Source: Nocardioides daedukensis (GTDB lineage: Bacteria; Actinomycetota; Actinomycetes; Propionibacteriales; Nocardioidaceae). Taken from it: a stretch of DNA of 64,000 nt. Made by a program: the position numbers and the translations under genes. Shown in pieces: positions 7,484 to 14,878 of this stretch. The stretch spans positions 620,001 through 684,000 of the forward strand of contig NZ_JACCAA010000001.1 of assembly GCF_013408415.1 (NCBI RefSeq). Direction: 5' to 3'. Position 1 is the first letter of the stretch, and every line of letters begins with the position of its first letter. The notes under the pieces are model-generated. The model did no database searches, was not told where the DNA came from, and saw only the letters and a program-made list of their open reading frames with translations.

Positions 7484-8553
7484 CAGTCGTCCTTGTTCGC
7501 CACACCGGCGGAGTCGAAAGTGGCCATCTCGTCGAGGATCAGGGCCGCGGAGCGCACCAGCGGGAACGCGAGGGCAGCCCCACTTCCTTCACCGAGCCGC
7601 AGATCCAGGTCGACCAGTGGGCGCAGGCCGAGCCTCTCGAGGGCCGTCCGGTGTCCAGGTTCGACACTGCGGTGACCGGCCATGCAGTAGTGGATCGCCT
7701 CCGGGCTGAGAGCCTGTGCGACCAGTGCCGCGGAGCCGGCGATGACACCGTCGAGGATCACCGGGAGTCGCCGCGCTGCTGCACCGAGGATGAAGCCGGC
7801 GAGTCCCGCGTGCTCGAGGCCACCGACTTCCGACAACACGTCGATCGGCTCGGCATCCGGCGCGAGACGCGCGACCGCGTCCGCCACGATCCGCGTCTTC
7901 AGAGCAAGCGTGTCGTCGTCGATGCCCACCCCGCGGCCAGTCACGACCTCCGCAGGGGTGCCCGTCAGGGCTGCCAGCAGGCACGCCGAGGGTGTCGTGT
8001 TGCCGATGCCCATGTCACCGGTGAGGAGTACGTCGTGACCTGCGTCGGCCAGCTCGTTCGCGACCGAGATGCCTGCCGCGAGGGCTCGCTCTGCCTCTGC
8101 ACGGGACATCGCCGGACCCTGCGAAAGGTCGGCGGTGCCGCGTCGTACGTTGCGGACCAGGACGACGTCGTCGCCGGCGACCTCGGAGGCAACACCCACA
8201 TCGATGACCCGTACGACGGCCCCGCAGGCGCGCGCCAGCACGTTGACCGCCGCTCCCCCGGCGCGGAAGTTCTCCACCATGCCGACAGTGACTTCCTGGG
8301 GCCACGGCGACACCCCCTGGACCAGCACCCCGTGGTCACCCGCGAAGACCGCGACGGCCGGGCGCTCAGGTGCCGGCGGAGGGCAGGAGCCCGAGATGCC
8401 GGCCAGCTGGATGGAGACCTCTTCGAGCGCACCGAGCGCTCCGGCCGGCTTGGTCAGCTGCGCCTGACGTTCGCGAGCCTGCCGCATCGCCGTCTGGGAG
8501 AGCGGCGCAATGGCGGCCAGGGTGGACTCGATCTGTTCGCGTGGTGAGGTCAC
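7483..8553 (-). CDS. cobT: Nicotinate-nucleotide--dimethylbenzimidazole phosphoribosyltransferase
   Basis: A 356-residue CobT, which makes alpha-ribazole phosphate for the lower ligand of cobalamin. Family motifs: FAGDHGVLVQGVSPWPQEVT in the N-terminal third, GDMGIGNTTPSACL in the middle, and GGLEHAGLAGFILGAA with the Glu expected to be the catalytic base. The GTG at 8553 is taken as the start because the protein then begins (VTSPREQIESTL) like its homologues. Longer reading frames upstream run into the divergent PEBP promoter. No cobalamin-riboswitch-like fold fits in the short upstream region. It is the first gene of the operon. Confidence 0.95.
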   Translation of the reverse strand: MTSPREQIESTLAAIAPLSQTAMRQARERQAQLTKPAGALGALEEVSIQLAGISGSCPPPAPERPAVAVFAGDHGVLVQGVSPWPQEVTVGMVENFRAGGAAVNVLARACGAVVRVIDVGVASEVAGDDVVLVRNVRRGTADLSQGPAMSRAEAERALAAGISVANELADAGHDVLLTGDMGIGNTTPSACLLAALTGTPAEVVTGRGVGIDDDTLALKTRIVADAVARLAPDAEPIDVLSEVGGLEHAGLAGFILGAAARRLPVILDGVIAGSAALVAQALSPEAIHYCMAGHRSVEPGHRTALERLGLRPLVDLDLRLGEGSGAALAFPLVRSAALILDEMATFDSAGVANKDD

Positions 8554-8634
8554 GCCCTCGATTCTCCCCGATCCGGCGGCGCGGCGACGACCCGGCCACA
8601 TCCCTTCCACGTGGCGGACACTGGAGCTGTTGGC

Positions 8635-8640
8635 TAGGTT
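8635..8640 (+). promoter_or_regulatory. Leaderless -10 element of the PEBP gene
   Basis: TAGGTT ends 7 bases before the ATG at 8648, with no Shine-Dalgarno sequence between. Confidence 0.5.
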
Positions 8641-8647
8641 CGAGTGC

Positions 8648-9169
8648 ATGAGCATCAAGCGTCCCGTCACCCCGAACCCCTACGAACTGCTCCCGGCCAC
8701 CGCGTCGTTCAGTGTCACCAGCACCGATGTCACCGACGGTCAGCCACTCAAGGACGACCAGGTGGCCGCCCGCGGCAACTCCTCACCCCAGCTGTCCTGG
8801 AGCGACGTACCGGAGGGCACCAAGTCGTTCGTGGTGACCTGTTTCGATCCGGATGCCCCCACTCCCAGTGGCTTCTGGCACTGGGTCCTGGTCGACATCC
8901 CTGCCGACGTGACCTCCCTCGACACTGGCGCTGCGGCCGGCGATCTTCCCGGCAACGCGTTCCACGTCCGCAACGACGGGGGCGAGTCTGGCTTCATGGG
9001 GGCGGCTCCTCCGGAGGGTGACCAGGTGCACCGCTACTTCTTCGTCGTGCACGCGGTTGGCGAAGAGAGCCTGGGCGTCGACCCAGATGCCTCGCCGGCG
9101 GTGGTGTCGTTCAACCTGGCCTTCAAGACCGTGGGCCGAGCGATCATCACCGGTACCTACCAGCACTGA
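8648..9169 (+). CDS. YbhB/YbcL family (PEBP-like) protein
   Basis: A 173-residue phosphatidylethanolamine-binding-like protein. The anion-pocket motifs are present: DPDAPTPSGFWHWVLVDIP near the middle, and later GDQVHRYFFVVHAV. There is no signal peptide, so it is probably cytoplasmic. Bacterial members are related to the Raf kinase inhibitor fold, but their role is mostly undefined. The gene stands alone: cobT is divergent on one side and the GNAT gene converges on the other. Confidence 0.92.
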   Translation: MSIKRPVTPNPYELLPATASFSVTSTDVTDGQPLKDDQVAARGNSSPQLSWSDVPEGTKSFVVTCFDPDAPTPSGFWHWVLVDIPADVTSLDTGAAAGDLPGNAFHVRNDGGESGFMGAAPPEGDQVHRYFFVVHAVGEESLGVDPDASPAVVSFNLAFKTVGRAIITGTYQH

Positions 9170-9200
9170 TCGGCCCCTTCTCCGAGCCGGTCGAGGCCGG

Positions 9201-10214
9201 TCACTCCAACGGCGCCTTGCGCTGCACCTCGTACATCCGTTCGCGGGCGACGTAGCCGAAGTCGGTGTTGGTGCGATACATCGCATGGTTGTCCGGCTCG
9301 GTCCAGGTGTGCAGGGCACGCCGGCCCGGGTGGTCGCGGGTCAGGACCTGCAGGGTGGCCAGCTTCAGGCGGGTGCCCAGTCGGCTCCCCCGGTGCTCGG
9401 GCATGACCAGTGTGTCGTCCTGCATGGCCAGCTCACCGCCCCGTGGCAGGACCAGCTGCGAGTAGCCGCCCATCACCGAGTCGGAGCGCCGGCGAGCAGC
9501 CGCGACGATGCTGATCCAACCCGCCGAGAGACGGGCCTCGGAGGCGCGGAGCCTCTCGACGTCGACGACCTGCGGGCTCACGTCGATCTCACCCGTGGGG
9601 ACGTCCTGCGACATCTGGGTGCGCATCCGACAGAACGCCTCCACGTGCTCGTCGGGGCACCGGTCCCCCCACACGATGACGTCATAGTCCTCGGAAGCCG
9701 CGTGCGCTGAGTCGAGCTCCGCCATGTGCTCATCGGCCATTGGCAGGTCGAGGACCAGGTGGTCCTCCTGGTGAACCGGGAAGAGTCCCAGACCGGCGGC
9801 GAAGAGAAGAGCAGCGCTCTCCTCAGCCGATGTCTCCGTCGGGACGTAGGTCTCGGCACACAGCGTGGAACGCTGCTCAGCGGCGCAGATCAGCTCGATC
9901 TCACGGAACAGGGCGGTGCCGACGCCGGCTCGGCGGTGCTCGGGGTGCACCGAGATTTCCAACGTGGCCAAGTGGGTGTTGTCCTGCAACGACAGGTGCA
10001 GCTCGGCGATGCCGAGGTAGTCACCGCCCTGGGAGCTCGCCGCCAGCCGGACGATGCGGTGATAGGGACTCGGGCCCAGCAGCGCTGACTGCTCGAAGGA
10101 CTCATACGTCCGTTCCCAACCGAATGGGCGGTCGTGGCGCACGGTGTCCTGCTCGACCCGGAACCATGCGTGCAGAGCGTTGGTGTCGCGGACGTCGAGC
10201 TCGATGATCTCCAT
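9201..10214 (-). CDS. Tandem GNAT-domain acetyltransferase
   Basis: A 337-residue protein with two GNAT acetyltransferase folds. The first has the acetyl-CoA loop ISVHPEHRRAGVGTALF at about residues 92-108. The second has MPEHRGSRLGTRLK at about 272-285. This double layout recalls mycothiol synthase, but the sequence does not identify it as MshD and the substrate is unknown. The start ATG at 10214 gives a natural N-terminus (MEIIELDV). The gene stands apart from the upstream flavin genes, with a hairpin between. Confidence 0.88.
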   Translation of the reverse strand: MEIIELDVRDTNALHAWFRVEQDTVRHDRPFGWERTYESFEQSALLGPSPYHRIVRLAASSQGGDYLGIAELHLSLQDNTHLATLEISVHPEHRRAGVGTALFREIELICAAEQRSTLCAETYVPTETSAEESAALLFAAGLGLFPVHQEDHLVLDLPMADEHMAELDSAHAASEDYDVIVWGDRCPDEHVEAFCRMRTQMSQDVPTGEIDVSPQVVDVERLRASEARLSAGWISIVAAARRRSDSVMGGYSQLVLPRGGELAMQDDTLVMPEHRGSRLGTRLKLATLQVLTRDHPGRRALHTWTEPDNHAMYRTNTDFGYVARERMYEVQRKAPLE

Positions 10215-10260
10215 GCTGCCCAGCCAACCCGCAGCGGGCCACGGCTGGCAAACCGATTTC

Positions 10261-10292
10261 GGCCTGGCTCGGCGCAGTCGCCGAGCCAGGCC
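10261..10292 (-). terminator. Hairpin terminator of the flavin monooxygenase/reductase operon
   Basis: Arms GGCCTGGCTCGGCG and CGCCGAGCCAGGCC pair perfectly over 14 bp with a 4-base loop (CAGT), 28 bases past the stop of the FMN reductase gene. On the minus strand the stem is followed by GAAATCGGTTT, not a true U-tract. Confidence 0.75.
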
Positions 10293-10319
10293 ACGGTCAG
10301 CCGGGGATCCTCAGACTCC

Positions 10320-10952
10320 TCAGCCGGAGAGGGAGGCCAGCATCGACTCGAAGTCCGGGGTGTCCTCCGGGTTGTCGATGGTGACCTTCACCGGACGGGT
10401 TGAGCGGGTGTCCACCGTGCCGGAGACCACCGCCGCCAGCTGCGAGCCTGCCTTCGCCACACGCACGCTGAGCGCTCCGCCCTCGGAGCTGCCGAAGTCC
10501 TCGCTCGCGGCGAAGACCGCGGTGGGTACGACGACCGCCTTGAGGTAGGCGAACATCGGGCGCAGGGCGTGCTCGGTGACCAGCGAGTGCCGGGCAGTTC
10601 CGGCAGTCGCGCCGATCAGCACCGGCGTGCCCTCCAGCGCGTCCTTGTCGATGGCATCGAAGAACATCTTGAACAGGCCGCTGAAGGACGCGCTGAACAC
10701 CGGGCTGACTGCGATGACGGCGTCGGCCGAGGCAACCTTGTCCAGAGCACCTGCCAAGGCCTCGGGAGCGAAGCCGGTCAGCATCATGTCGGCCAGGTCA
10801 TGAGCCAACGGGCGCAGCTCGATGACGTCGACCTCGGCCTCACGCCCACGATCGGCCAGGGACCTCACGGTGGCCGCTGCCAACTGGTCGGCGAGCAGGC
10901 GGGTGGACGAGGGTGAGCTGAGCCCACCGCTGATGACTGCGATCCTGGTCAT
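10320..10952 (-). CDS. NAD(P)H-dependent FMN reductase (CE1759-like)
   Basis: A 210-residue flavodoxin-fold reductase that supplies reduced flavin. The N-terminal phosphate loop is VISGGLSSPSSTRLLADQL and the flavin-contact loop is SPVFSASFSGLFKMFFDAID. It overlaps the end of the luciferase-like monooxygenase by 4 bases, the pairing expected of a two-component flavin monooxygenase. The closest named families are the corynebacterial CE1759/CE1758 pair. The pathway and the oxidised substrate are unknown. Confidence 0.92.
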   Translation of the reverse strand: MTRIAVISGGLSSPSSTRLLADQLAAATVRSLADRGREAEVDVIELRPLAHDLADMMLTGFAPEALAGALDKVASADAVIAVSPVFSASFSGLFKMFFDAIDKDALEGTPVLIGATAGTARHSLVTEHALRPMFAYLKAVVVPTAVFAASEDFGSSEGGALSVRVAKAGSQLAAVVSGTVDTRSTRPVKVTIDNPEDTPDFESMLASLSG

Positions 10953-12097
10953 GCCGTGACCTCCTCGGGTGACCGGCCGGTGACGTCGTCAGCCGGCGCG
11001 TGGACGGTGGCGTCGCGGGCTCCGCCTGCGGCGGCGACCCGGGACTGGTGGGTGGGCGCATCCGGGACGCCCGCGGGCTTGCGGGCGGCGAACTCCTTGC
11101 GGAGCACCGGCACGACCTCCTCGCCCAGGATGTCCAGCTGCTCGAGGACCGTCTTGAGCGGCAGGCCGGCGTGGTCCATCAACCACAGCTGGCGCTGGTA
11201 GCCACCGACGTCCTCGCCCAGCTCGAGGGTCCGCTCGATGACCTCCTGCGGCGAGCCCACCGTGAGTGGCGTCCCGGCCATGAAGTCCTCGAGCGAAGGG
11301 CCGTGTCCATAGACCGGAGCCTTGTCGAAGTAGGGCCGGAACTCGTTGATGGCGTCCTGGCTGTTCTTGCGCATGAACACCTGTCCGCCGAGGCCGACGA
11401 TGGCCTGCTCGGCGGTGCCGTGTCCGTAGTGCTCGAAGCGCTGGCGGTAGTAGGCGATCATCTTCGCGGCGTGCGAGTGCGGCCAGAAGATGTGGTTGTG
11501 GAAGAAGCCGTCGCCGTAGTACGCAGCCTGCTCGGCGATCTCGGGCGAACGGATCGACCCGTGCCACACGAACGGGGCCACCCCGTCGAGCGGTCGCGGC
11601 GTGGAGGTGAACTGCTGGAGCGGCGTACGGAACTTGCCCTTCCAGTCCACGACGTCCTCGTGCCACAGCTTGTGCAGCAGCGCGTAGTTCTCGATCGCGA
11701 GCGGAAGACCCTCACGGATGTCCTTGCCGAACCAGGGATAGACCGGCCCGGTGTTCCCTCGACCCATCATCAGGTCCATGCGTCCGTCAGCGAGGTGCTG
11801 CAGGTAGGCGTAGTCCTCCGCGATGCGGACCGGGTCGTTGGTGGTGATCAGCGTGGTGGAGGTGGAGAGGATGATCTTCTCGGTCTGGGCGGCGATGTGG
11901 GACAGCAGCACAGTCGGGTTGGCGGGCGCGGCGAACGGCGGGTTGTGGTGCTCTCCCGTCGCGAAGACGTCCAGGCCGACCTCCTCGGCCTTGCGGGCGA
12001 TGGCCACGGTCGCCTTGATCCGCTCGTTCTCGGTCGGCGTGCGGCCCGTGGTCGGGTCCGTCGTCACGTCGCCAACGGTGAAGATCCCGAACTGCAT
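10949..12097 (-). CDS. LLM class flavin-dependent monooxygenase (CE1758-like)
   Basis: A 382-residue luciferase-like TIM-barrel oxidoreductase that would use FMNH2 from the overlapping reductase to oxygenate an unknown substrate. Family segments: FATGEHHNPPFAAPANPTVL near residue 45, STSTTLITTNDPVRIAEDYA, and the phosphate-binding MGRGNTGPVYPWFG. About 45 residues after the barrel are low-complexity. The ATG at 12097 is preceded by AGGAGG at ideal spacing, so unlike many neighbours this mRNA has a leader. An imperfect inverted repeat upstream may be its operator. Confidence 0.93.
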   Translation of the reverse strand: MQFGIFTVGDVTTDPTTGRTPTENERIKATVAIARKAEEVGLDVFATGEHHNPPFAAPANPTVLLSHIAAQTEKIILSTSTTLITTNDPVRIAEDYAYLQHLADGRMDLMMGRGNTGPVYPWFGKDIREGLPLAIENYALLHKLWHEDVVDWKGKFRTPLQQFTSTPRPLDGVAPFVWHGSIRSPEIAEQAAYYGDGFFHNHIFWPHSHAAKMIAYYRQRFEHYGHGTAEQAIVGLGGQVFMRKNSQDAINEFRPYFDKAPVYGHGPSLEDFMAGTPLTVGSPQEVIERTLELGEDVGGYQRQLWLMDHAGLPLKTVLEQLDILGEEVVPVLRKEFAARKPAGVPDAPTHQSRVAAAGGARDATVHAPADDVTGRSPEEVTA

Positions 12098-12113
12098 CTC
12101 TGCCTCCTACTTA

Positions 12114-12140
12114 GTTGAACATGTAATTACCTTGCTCAAC
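12114..12140 (-). promoter_or_regulatory. Candidate operator (imperfect inverted repeat) of the LLM/FMN reductase operon
   Basis: GTTGAACATG and CTTGCTCAAC are inverted repeats matching at 8 of 10 positions, separated by 7 bases. They lie just upstream of the ribosome binding site of the monooxygenase gene. The form suits a MarR- or TetR-type dimer, but no regulator gene is nearby. Confidence 0.4.
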
Positions 12141-12242
12141 GGGACCCCCTGCGCCGATATTCCCCCGCTACCGGGTCGATCTCCAGGCATCGTCGACTCG
12201 ACTGGCATGATGCATTCCTGACCACGAACGCCTGGAGGTTCG

Positions 12243-13040
12243 GTGCTCTACGTCGCGATAGCCACCCGCGCCTTCCGACGCTATTCGACCTACACCCTCG
12301 CAACCCTCGCCGGCATCTTCACCAACTGCATCTTCGGCATCATCAGCTGCTTCGTCTTCATGGAGGTCTGGCAGCAGCGTCCCGATGCCGGCGGATACGA
12401 CCTCACCGACGCGCTCACCTACGTGTGGGTCGGTCAGGCCATGCTGATGACCGTGGCCATGTTCGGCGGCGGCTCCCCCGACGACCTGGCCGCGCGGATC
12501 CGCAGTGGTGACGTGGTCATCGACTTCTATCGCCCCGTCGGCCTGCTCGGCTGGTATCTCGCCGCCGACCTCGGCCGAGCGACGTACCACCTGCTCACCC
12601 GGGGCCTCGGCCCGGCACTGGTCGGCGCCCTCCTCTTCGATCTCCGCTCCCCGCCAGGGCCGTGGGGCTGGGTGGCGTTCCTGGTCGCGGTGGTCCTGGC
12701 GGTCCTGGTCAGCTTCGCGCTGCGGATGCTGGTGGCGATCACCTCGTTCTGGCTCTTCGACGAGTCCGGCCCGCGCACGGTCCTGGTGGTGATGAACTCG
12801 TTCTTCACCGGTCTCACCGTGCCCCTCGTGCTCTTCCCCGGGGCCCTGCGCGAACTCGCGATGGCGCTGCCGTGGGCCGCGATGCTGCAGGTCCCGGCCG
12901 ACATCTGGCTCGGCCAGCGCACCGGCGCCGAGGTCTGGTCCGGGTTGGGTTTCGGGGCCGCTTGGGCACTCGGCCTGATGATCGCCTGCCTCACCATGCT
13001 CCGGCTCGCCGAGCGCCGGGTGGTGGTCCAGGGTGGTTGA
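12243..13040 (+). CDS. ABC-2 type (DUF990-like) permease, first subunit
   Basis: A 265-residue integral membrane protein with about six hydrophobic helices and no large soluble domain. It resembles the DUF990/ABC-2_3 permeases that pair with a second permease and one ATPase. Seen: a helix at about residues 22-42 and repeated ones to the C-terminus (ALGLMIACLTMLRLAERR). The GTG at 12243 follows TGGAGG at normal spacing. The end overlaps the next permease by 8 bases. The cargo is unknown; the complex is an exporter or export-like system by family. Confidence 0.88.
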   Translation: MLYVAIATRAFRRYSTYTLATLAGIFTNCIFGIISCFVFMEVWQQRPDAGGYDLTDALTYVWVGQAMLMTVAMFGGGSPDDLAARIRSGDVVIDFYRPVGLLGWYLAADLGRATYHLLTRGLGPALVGALLFDLRSPPGPWGWVAFLVAVVLAVLVSFALRMLVAITSFWLFDESGPRTVLVVMNSFFTGLTVPLVLFPGALRELAMALPWAAMLQVPADIWLGQRTGAEVWSGLGFGAAWALGLMIACLTMLRLAERRVVVQGG

Positions 13041-13848
13041 CCGCACGCAGGTCGTGGACGGCTGGAGCGGCTACTGGCGCATCGCCGGGATGTGGATCCG
13101 TGCCTCGATGACGTATCGGGTGTCCTTCTGGCTGCTCACCGCCAGCGCCTTCGTGATCGGAGCACTGGACTTCATCGGCATCTGGATCCTGTTCCACACC
13201 ATCGACTCGATGGGCGGCTTCACCCTGCGCGAGGTCGGGTTCCTCTATGGCGCGACCGGCCTGGGCCTGGCCTTCGCCGACATGTTCGTCGGCCGCATCG
13301 AACGCCTCGGCCAGATGATCCGGATGGGCGACCTTGACACGATGATGGTGCGCCCGGTCCCCCTGCTGGCCCAGGTCTGCTCCAACGAGTTCGCGCTGCG
13401 CCGACTCTCGCGCATCCTGCTGTGCGTCCTCGTGCTCGCGTGGGCGTCGGCGTACGTCGAGTGGTCGCCCCTGCGCGTCCTGGTCGCGGTCGGCATGGTC
13501 GTCGGTGGAGCGGCCATCTACTGCTCGATCTTCATCGTGCTGGCCTGCATCCAGTTCTGGACCGCGGACGGCGTGGAGTTCGCCAACGCCTTCACCTACG
13601 GCGGGAACACCATCACCCAGTACCCGCTCGCCATCTTCCCCGGTGAGGTCCTCAAGGCACTGACCTTCGTGGTCCCGCTGGCCTTCGTGAACTGGTACCC
13701 GGCCCTCTTCATCCTCGGCCGCGACGATCCGTTCTCGATGCCCGAATGGTTCTCGTTCCTCACCCTCCTGATCGGCGCACTGATGCTCTGGATCACGACC
13801 CTTGTCTGGCGCTTCGGCGTCCGCCACTACCGATCGACGGGAAGCTGA
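13033..13848 (+). CDS. ABC-2 type (DUF990-like) permease, second subunit
   Basis: A 271-residue membrane protein paralogous in layout to the upstream permease: an N-terminal cytoplasmic start (WSGYWRIAGMWIRASMTYRV), six predicted helices, and the conserved TYGGNTITQYPLAIFPGEVL segment seen in this family before the last helices. It starts with a GTG inside the end of the first permease (8-base overlap), and its stop lies 4 bases before the ATPase start. The three genes form one ABC transporter. Confidence 0.88.
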   Translation: MVDRTQVVDGWSGYWRIAGMWIRASMTYRVSFWLLTASAFVIGALDFIGIWILFHTIDSMGGFTLREVGFLYGATGLGLAFADMFVGRIERLGQMIRMGDLDTMMVRPVPLLAQVCSNEFALRRLSRILLCVLVLAWASAYVEWSPLRVLVAVGMVVGGAAIYCSIFIVLACIQFWTADGVEFANAFTYGGNTITQYPLAIFPGEVLKALTFVVPLAFVNWYPALFILGRDDPFSMPEWFSFLTLLIGALMLWITTLVWRFGVRHYRSTGS

Positions 13849-13852
13849 GCCG

Positions 13853-14815
13853 ATGACTGATCTCATCGAGGTGACCGACCTCGCCCGCACCTTCACGGTG
13901 CGCAGGAAGGCTGGACGACTACGGCGTACGACAACCTCCGTCGACGCGGTGCGCGACCTGTCGTTCTCGGTCGCGGCCGGCGAGATGGTGGGCTACATCG
14001 GTCCGAACGGCGCCGGGAAGTCGACCACCATCAAGATGCTGACCGGCATCCTGGTCCCCTCCACCGGCCAGGTCCGGGTCGCAGGCCTGGATCCGTCTCG
14101 GCGACGCACGGAGCTGGCCCGGCGCATCGGCGTCGTCTTCGGCCAGCGCACCACGTTGTGGTGGGACCTGCCGTTGCGCGACTCCTTCGAGCTGCTGCAC
14201 AAGATCTATCGCACCGAACCCGCTCGGCACCGCGAGAACCTGGCCGAGTTCCTCGACCTGCTCGACCTCGAGGACCTGCTCGACACCCCCGTCCGGCAGC
14301 TCTCCCTGGGGCAGCGGATGCGCGGCGACATCGTGGCCGCGCTGCTGCACGACCCGGAGATCCTCTACCTCGACGAGCCGACGATCGGTCTCGACGTGGT
14401 CAGCAAGGGACGGCTGCGCGAGTTCCTGCGCGCCCTCAACGAGCACCGCGGGACGACACTGATGCTCACCACCCACGACCTGCAGGACATCGAGGCCCTG
14501 TGCGACCGGGTGATCGTGATCGACCACGGCACCGCGATCTTCGACGGCTCACTGGTCGACCTGCACGCCCGCGGAGGATCGCACCGCACCCTGGTCGTCG
14601 ACCTCGTCGACGAGGCCGCCCCGATCCAGGTGCCCGGCGCCGAGGTGGTCCGTGTCGAGGGGCCGCGCCAGTGGCTCTCGTTCCCGCCCGGGACCAGCGC
14701 CGCACCGATCGTGGCGGCCGTGGCGGCGGCGTACGACGTCGCTGACCTCTCGATCCGGGAGCCGGACATCGAGGATGTGATCCGCACCCTCTATGCCGGT
14801 GCGCCACCTGTCTAG
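13853..14815 (+). CDS. ABC transporter ATP-binding protein (partner of the DUF990-like permeases)
   Basis: A 320-residue ATPase. Walker A is GPNGAGKST, the signature is LSLGQRMRGD and Walker B is ILYLDEPTIGLD. A C-terminal domain (about residues 235-320) follows the ATPase fold. The LSLGQ signature replaces the more common LSGGQ, as often in this subfamily. It starts at the ATG at 13853, 4 bases after the stop of the second permease. The long insertion near residue 20 (RKAGRLRRTTTS) is typical of this group. The substrate is unknown. Confidence 0.93.
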   Translation: MTDLIEVTDLARTFTVRRKAGRLRRTTTSVDAVRDLSFSVAAGEMVGYIGPNGAGKSTTIKMLTGILVPSTGQVRVAGLDPSRRRTELARRIGVVFGQRTTLWWDLPLRDSFELLHKIYRTEPARHRENLAEFLDLLDLEDLLDTPVRQLSLGQRMRGDIVAALLHDPEILYLDEPTIGLDVVSKGRLREFLRALNEHRGTTLMLTTHDLQDIEALCDRVIVIDHGTAIFDGSLVDLHARGGSHRTLVVDLVDEAAPIQVPGAEVVRVEGPRQWLSFPPGTSAAPIVAAVAAAYDVADLSIREPDIEDVIRTLYAGAPPV

Positions 14816-14866
14816 ACCTGTGGCAGAAAATTCATGATTCGCCAGATTCGGGAGAAAACGCCCATC

Positions 14867-14872
14867 TAGCAT
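14867..14872 (+). promoter_or_regulatory. Leaderless -10 element of the secreted propeller protein gene
   Basis: TAGCAT ends 6 bases before the ATG at 14879; no ribosome binding site is visible. Confidence 0.5.
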
Positions 14873-14878
14873 CGGCAG

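Noticed and set aside
8554..8647. Cobalamin riboswitch upstream of cobT
   Set aside because: Only 94 bases separate cobT from the divergent gene, too short for the fold, and no B12-box-like sequence was seen.
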